Of a DNA stretch of 7,834 nt, positions 7,558-7,834 are shown piece by piece (position 1 is the first letter of the stretch; each line of letters starts with the position of its first letter). The position numbers were made by a program, and so were the translations under genes. Source of the stretch: Bacteroidota bacterium (GTDB taxonomy: Bacteria; Bacteroidota; Bacteroidia; Chitinophagales; Chitinophagaceae); NCBI GenBank assembly GCA_023429365.1, contig JAEYVW010000018.1:1-7834 (forward strand). Direction: 5' to 3'. Under the pieces are notes generated by a model. That model searched no databases. It had not been told where the DNA came from and saw only the letters and a list, made by a program, of their open reading frames with translations.

Positions 7558-7834
7558 TCACTCCGTTCTCAAAGATTTCACCGGATTAGCCACCGCCGCC
7601 CTGATCGACTGGTAGCTAACAGTCAGTATTGATATCAATAACGACAGAAAACCCGCGAAAACGAATACCTGCCATTGGATCGAAACCCGGTAAGGATATT
7701 CCTGTAGCCATTTCACCATCATCCACCAGGCCACGGGGCAGGCAATCAGGAACGAGATCATTACGAGTTTCAAAAAATCTATAGATAGCAGTGTCGTGAT
7801 ATTGGCGACGGAAGCACCCAGCACCTTGCGTACA
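7558..7834 (-). CDS. MacB/FtsX-type ABC transporter permease, C-terminal 91 residues
   Basis: The 3' end of another member of the family, entering from the right edge; the start lies outside the window. The visible protein begins VRKVLGASVANITTLLSIDF, the second coupling motif that normally follows TM6, so the frame runs to the window edge and the GTG at 7822-7824 is an internal valine codon, not a start. Two membrane segments follow, corresponding to TM7 (around LVMISFLIACPVAWWMMV) and TM8 (around WQVFVFAGFLSLLISILTV), then the conserved tail YQSIRAAVANPVKSLRTE and TGA. This matches the last 90 or so residues of the complete permeases downstream, including the intact family terminus. It is probably the upstream member of the same tandem array. 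The hexanucleotide array starts directly after the stop, and the stop is one base from an ATG that is in frame with the next gene. Confidence 0.92.
   Translation of the reverse strand, partial: VRKVLGASVANITTLLSIDFLKLVMISFLIACPVAWWMMVKWLQEYPYRVSIQWQVFVFAGFLSLLISILTVSYQSIRAAVANPVKSLRTE

Overview
The window reads as a stretch of a Bacteroidota chromosome, probably of the Chitinophagaceae type (Chitinophaga/Niastella-like). This is inferred from the protein family, the roughly 800-residue permeases arranged in tandem without ATPase genes, the moderate GC content and the mostly absent Shine-Dalgarno sites. No rRNA or other taxonomic marker is present, so the family-level placement is tentative.

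Everything that looks genic lies on the minus strand, so transcription runs from right to left. In that order the window holds: the last 91 codons of a first permease (7558-7834, entering from the right edge); a GAGGTT/GAGGTA hexanucleotide array directly after its stop (7504-7557); a leader of about 85 bp (7419-7503); a complete 803-residue permease (5007-7418); a second, shorter hexanucleotide array directly after that stop (4980-5006); a decayed 3'-end fragment of a further permease copy (about 4780-4979); a complete 801-residue permease (2371-4776); a 63-bp spacer; and a permease with 769 visible codons that leaves the window at the left edge (1-2307), missing only about its last 25-30 codons.

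All four genes belong to the MacB/FtsX-type (type VII) ABC permease superfamily, in the large Bacteroidota form: TM1, extracytoplasmic domain 1, TM2-4, TM5, extracytoplasmic domain 2, TM6-8. Each complete copy carries two coupling-helix motifs of the form E-[IV]-G-[IV]-R-K-x-[IVL]-G-A, one after TM2 and one after TM6, which points to an internally duplicated permease unit. No ATP-binding subunit is visible, so the ATPase must be encoded elsewhere. Substrates cannot be read from the sequence.

The most unusual content is between the genes. Two of the three visible 3' ends run straight from an identical ACG GAG TGA end into a hexanucleotide array, so the 803-residue gene sits between two direct repeats like a cassette. 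The gene remnant beyond the second array fits a history of gain and loss of permease copies at these repeats. No phage, transposase, CRISPR or RNA gene was seen.
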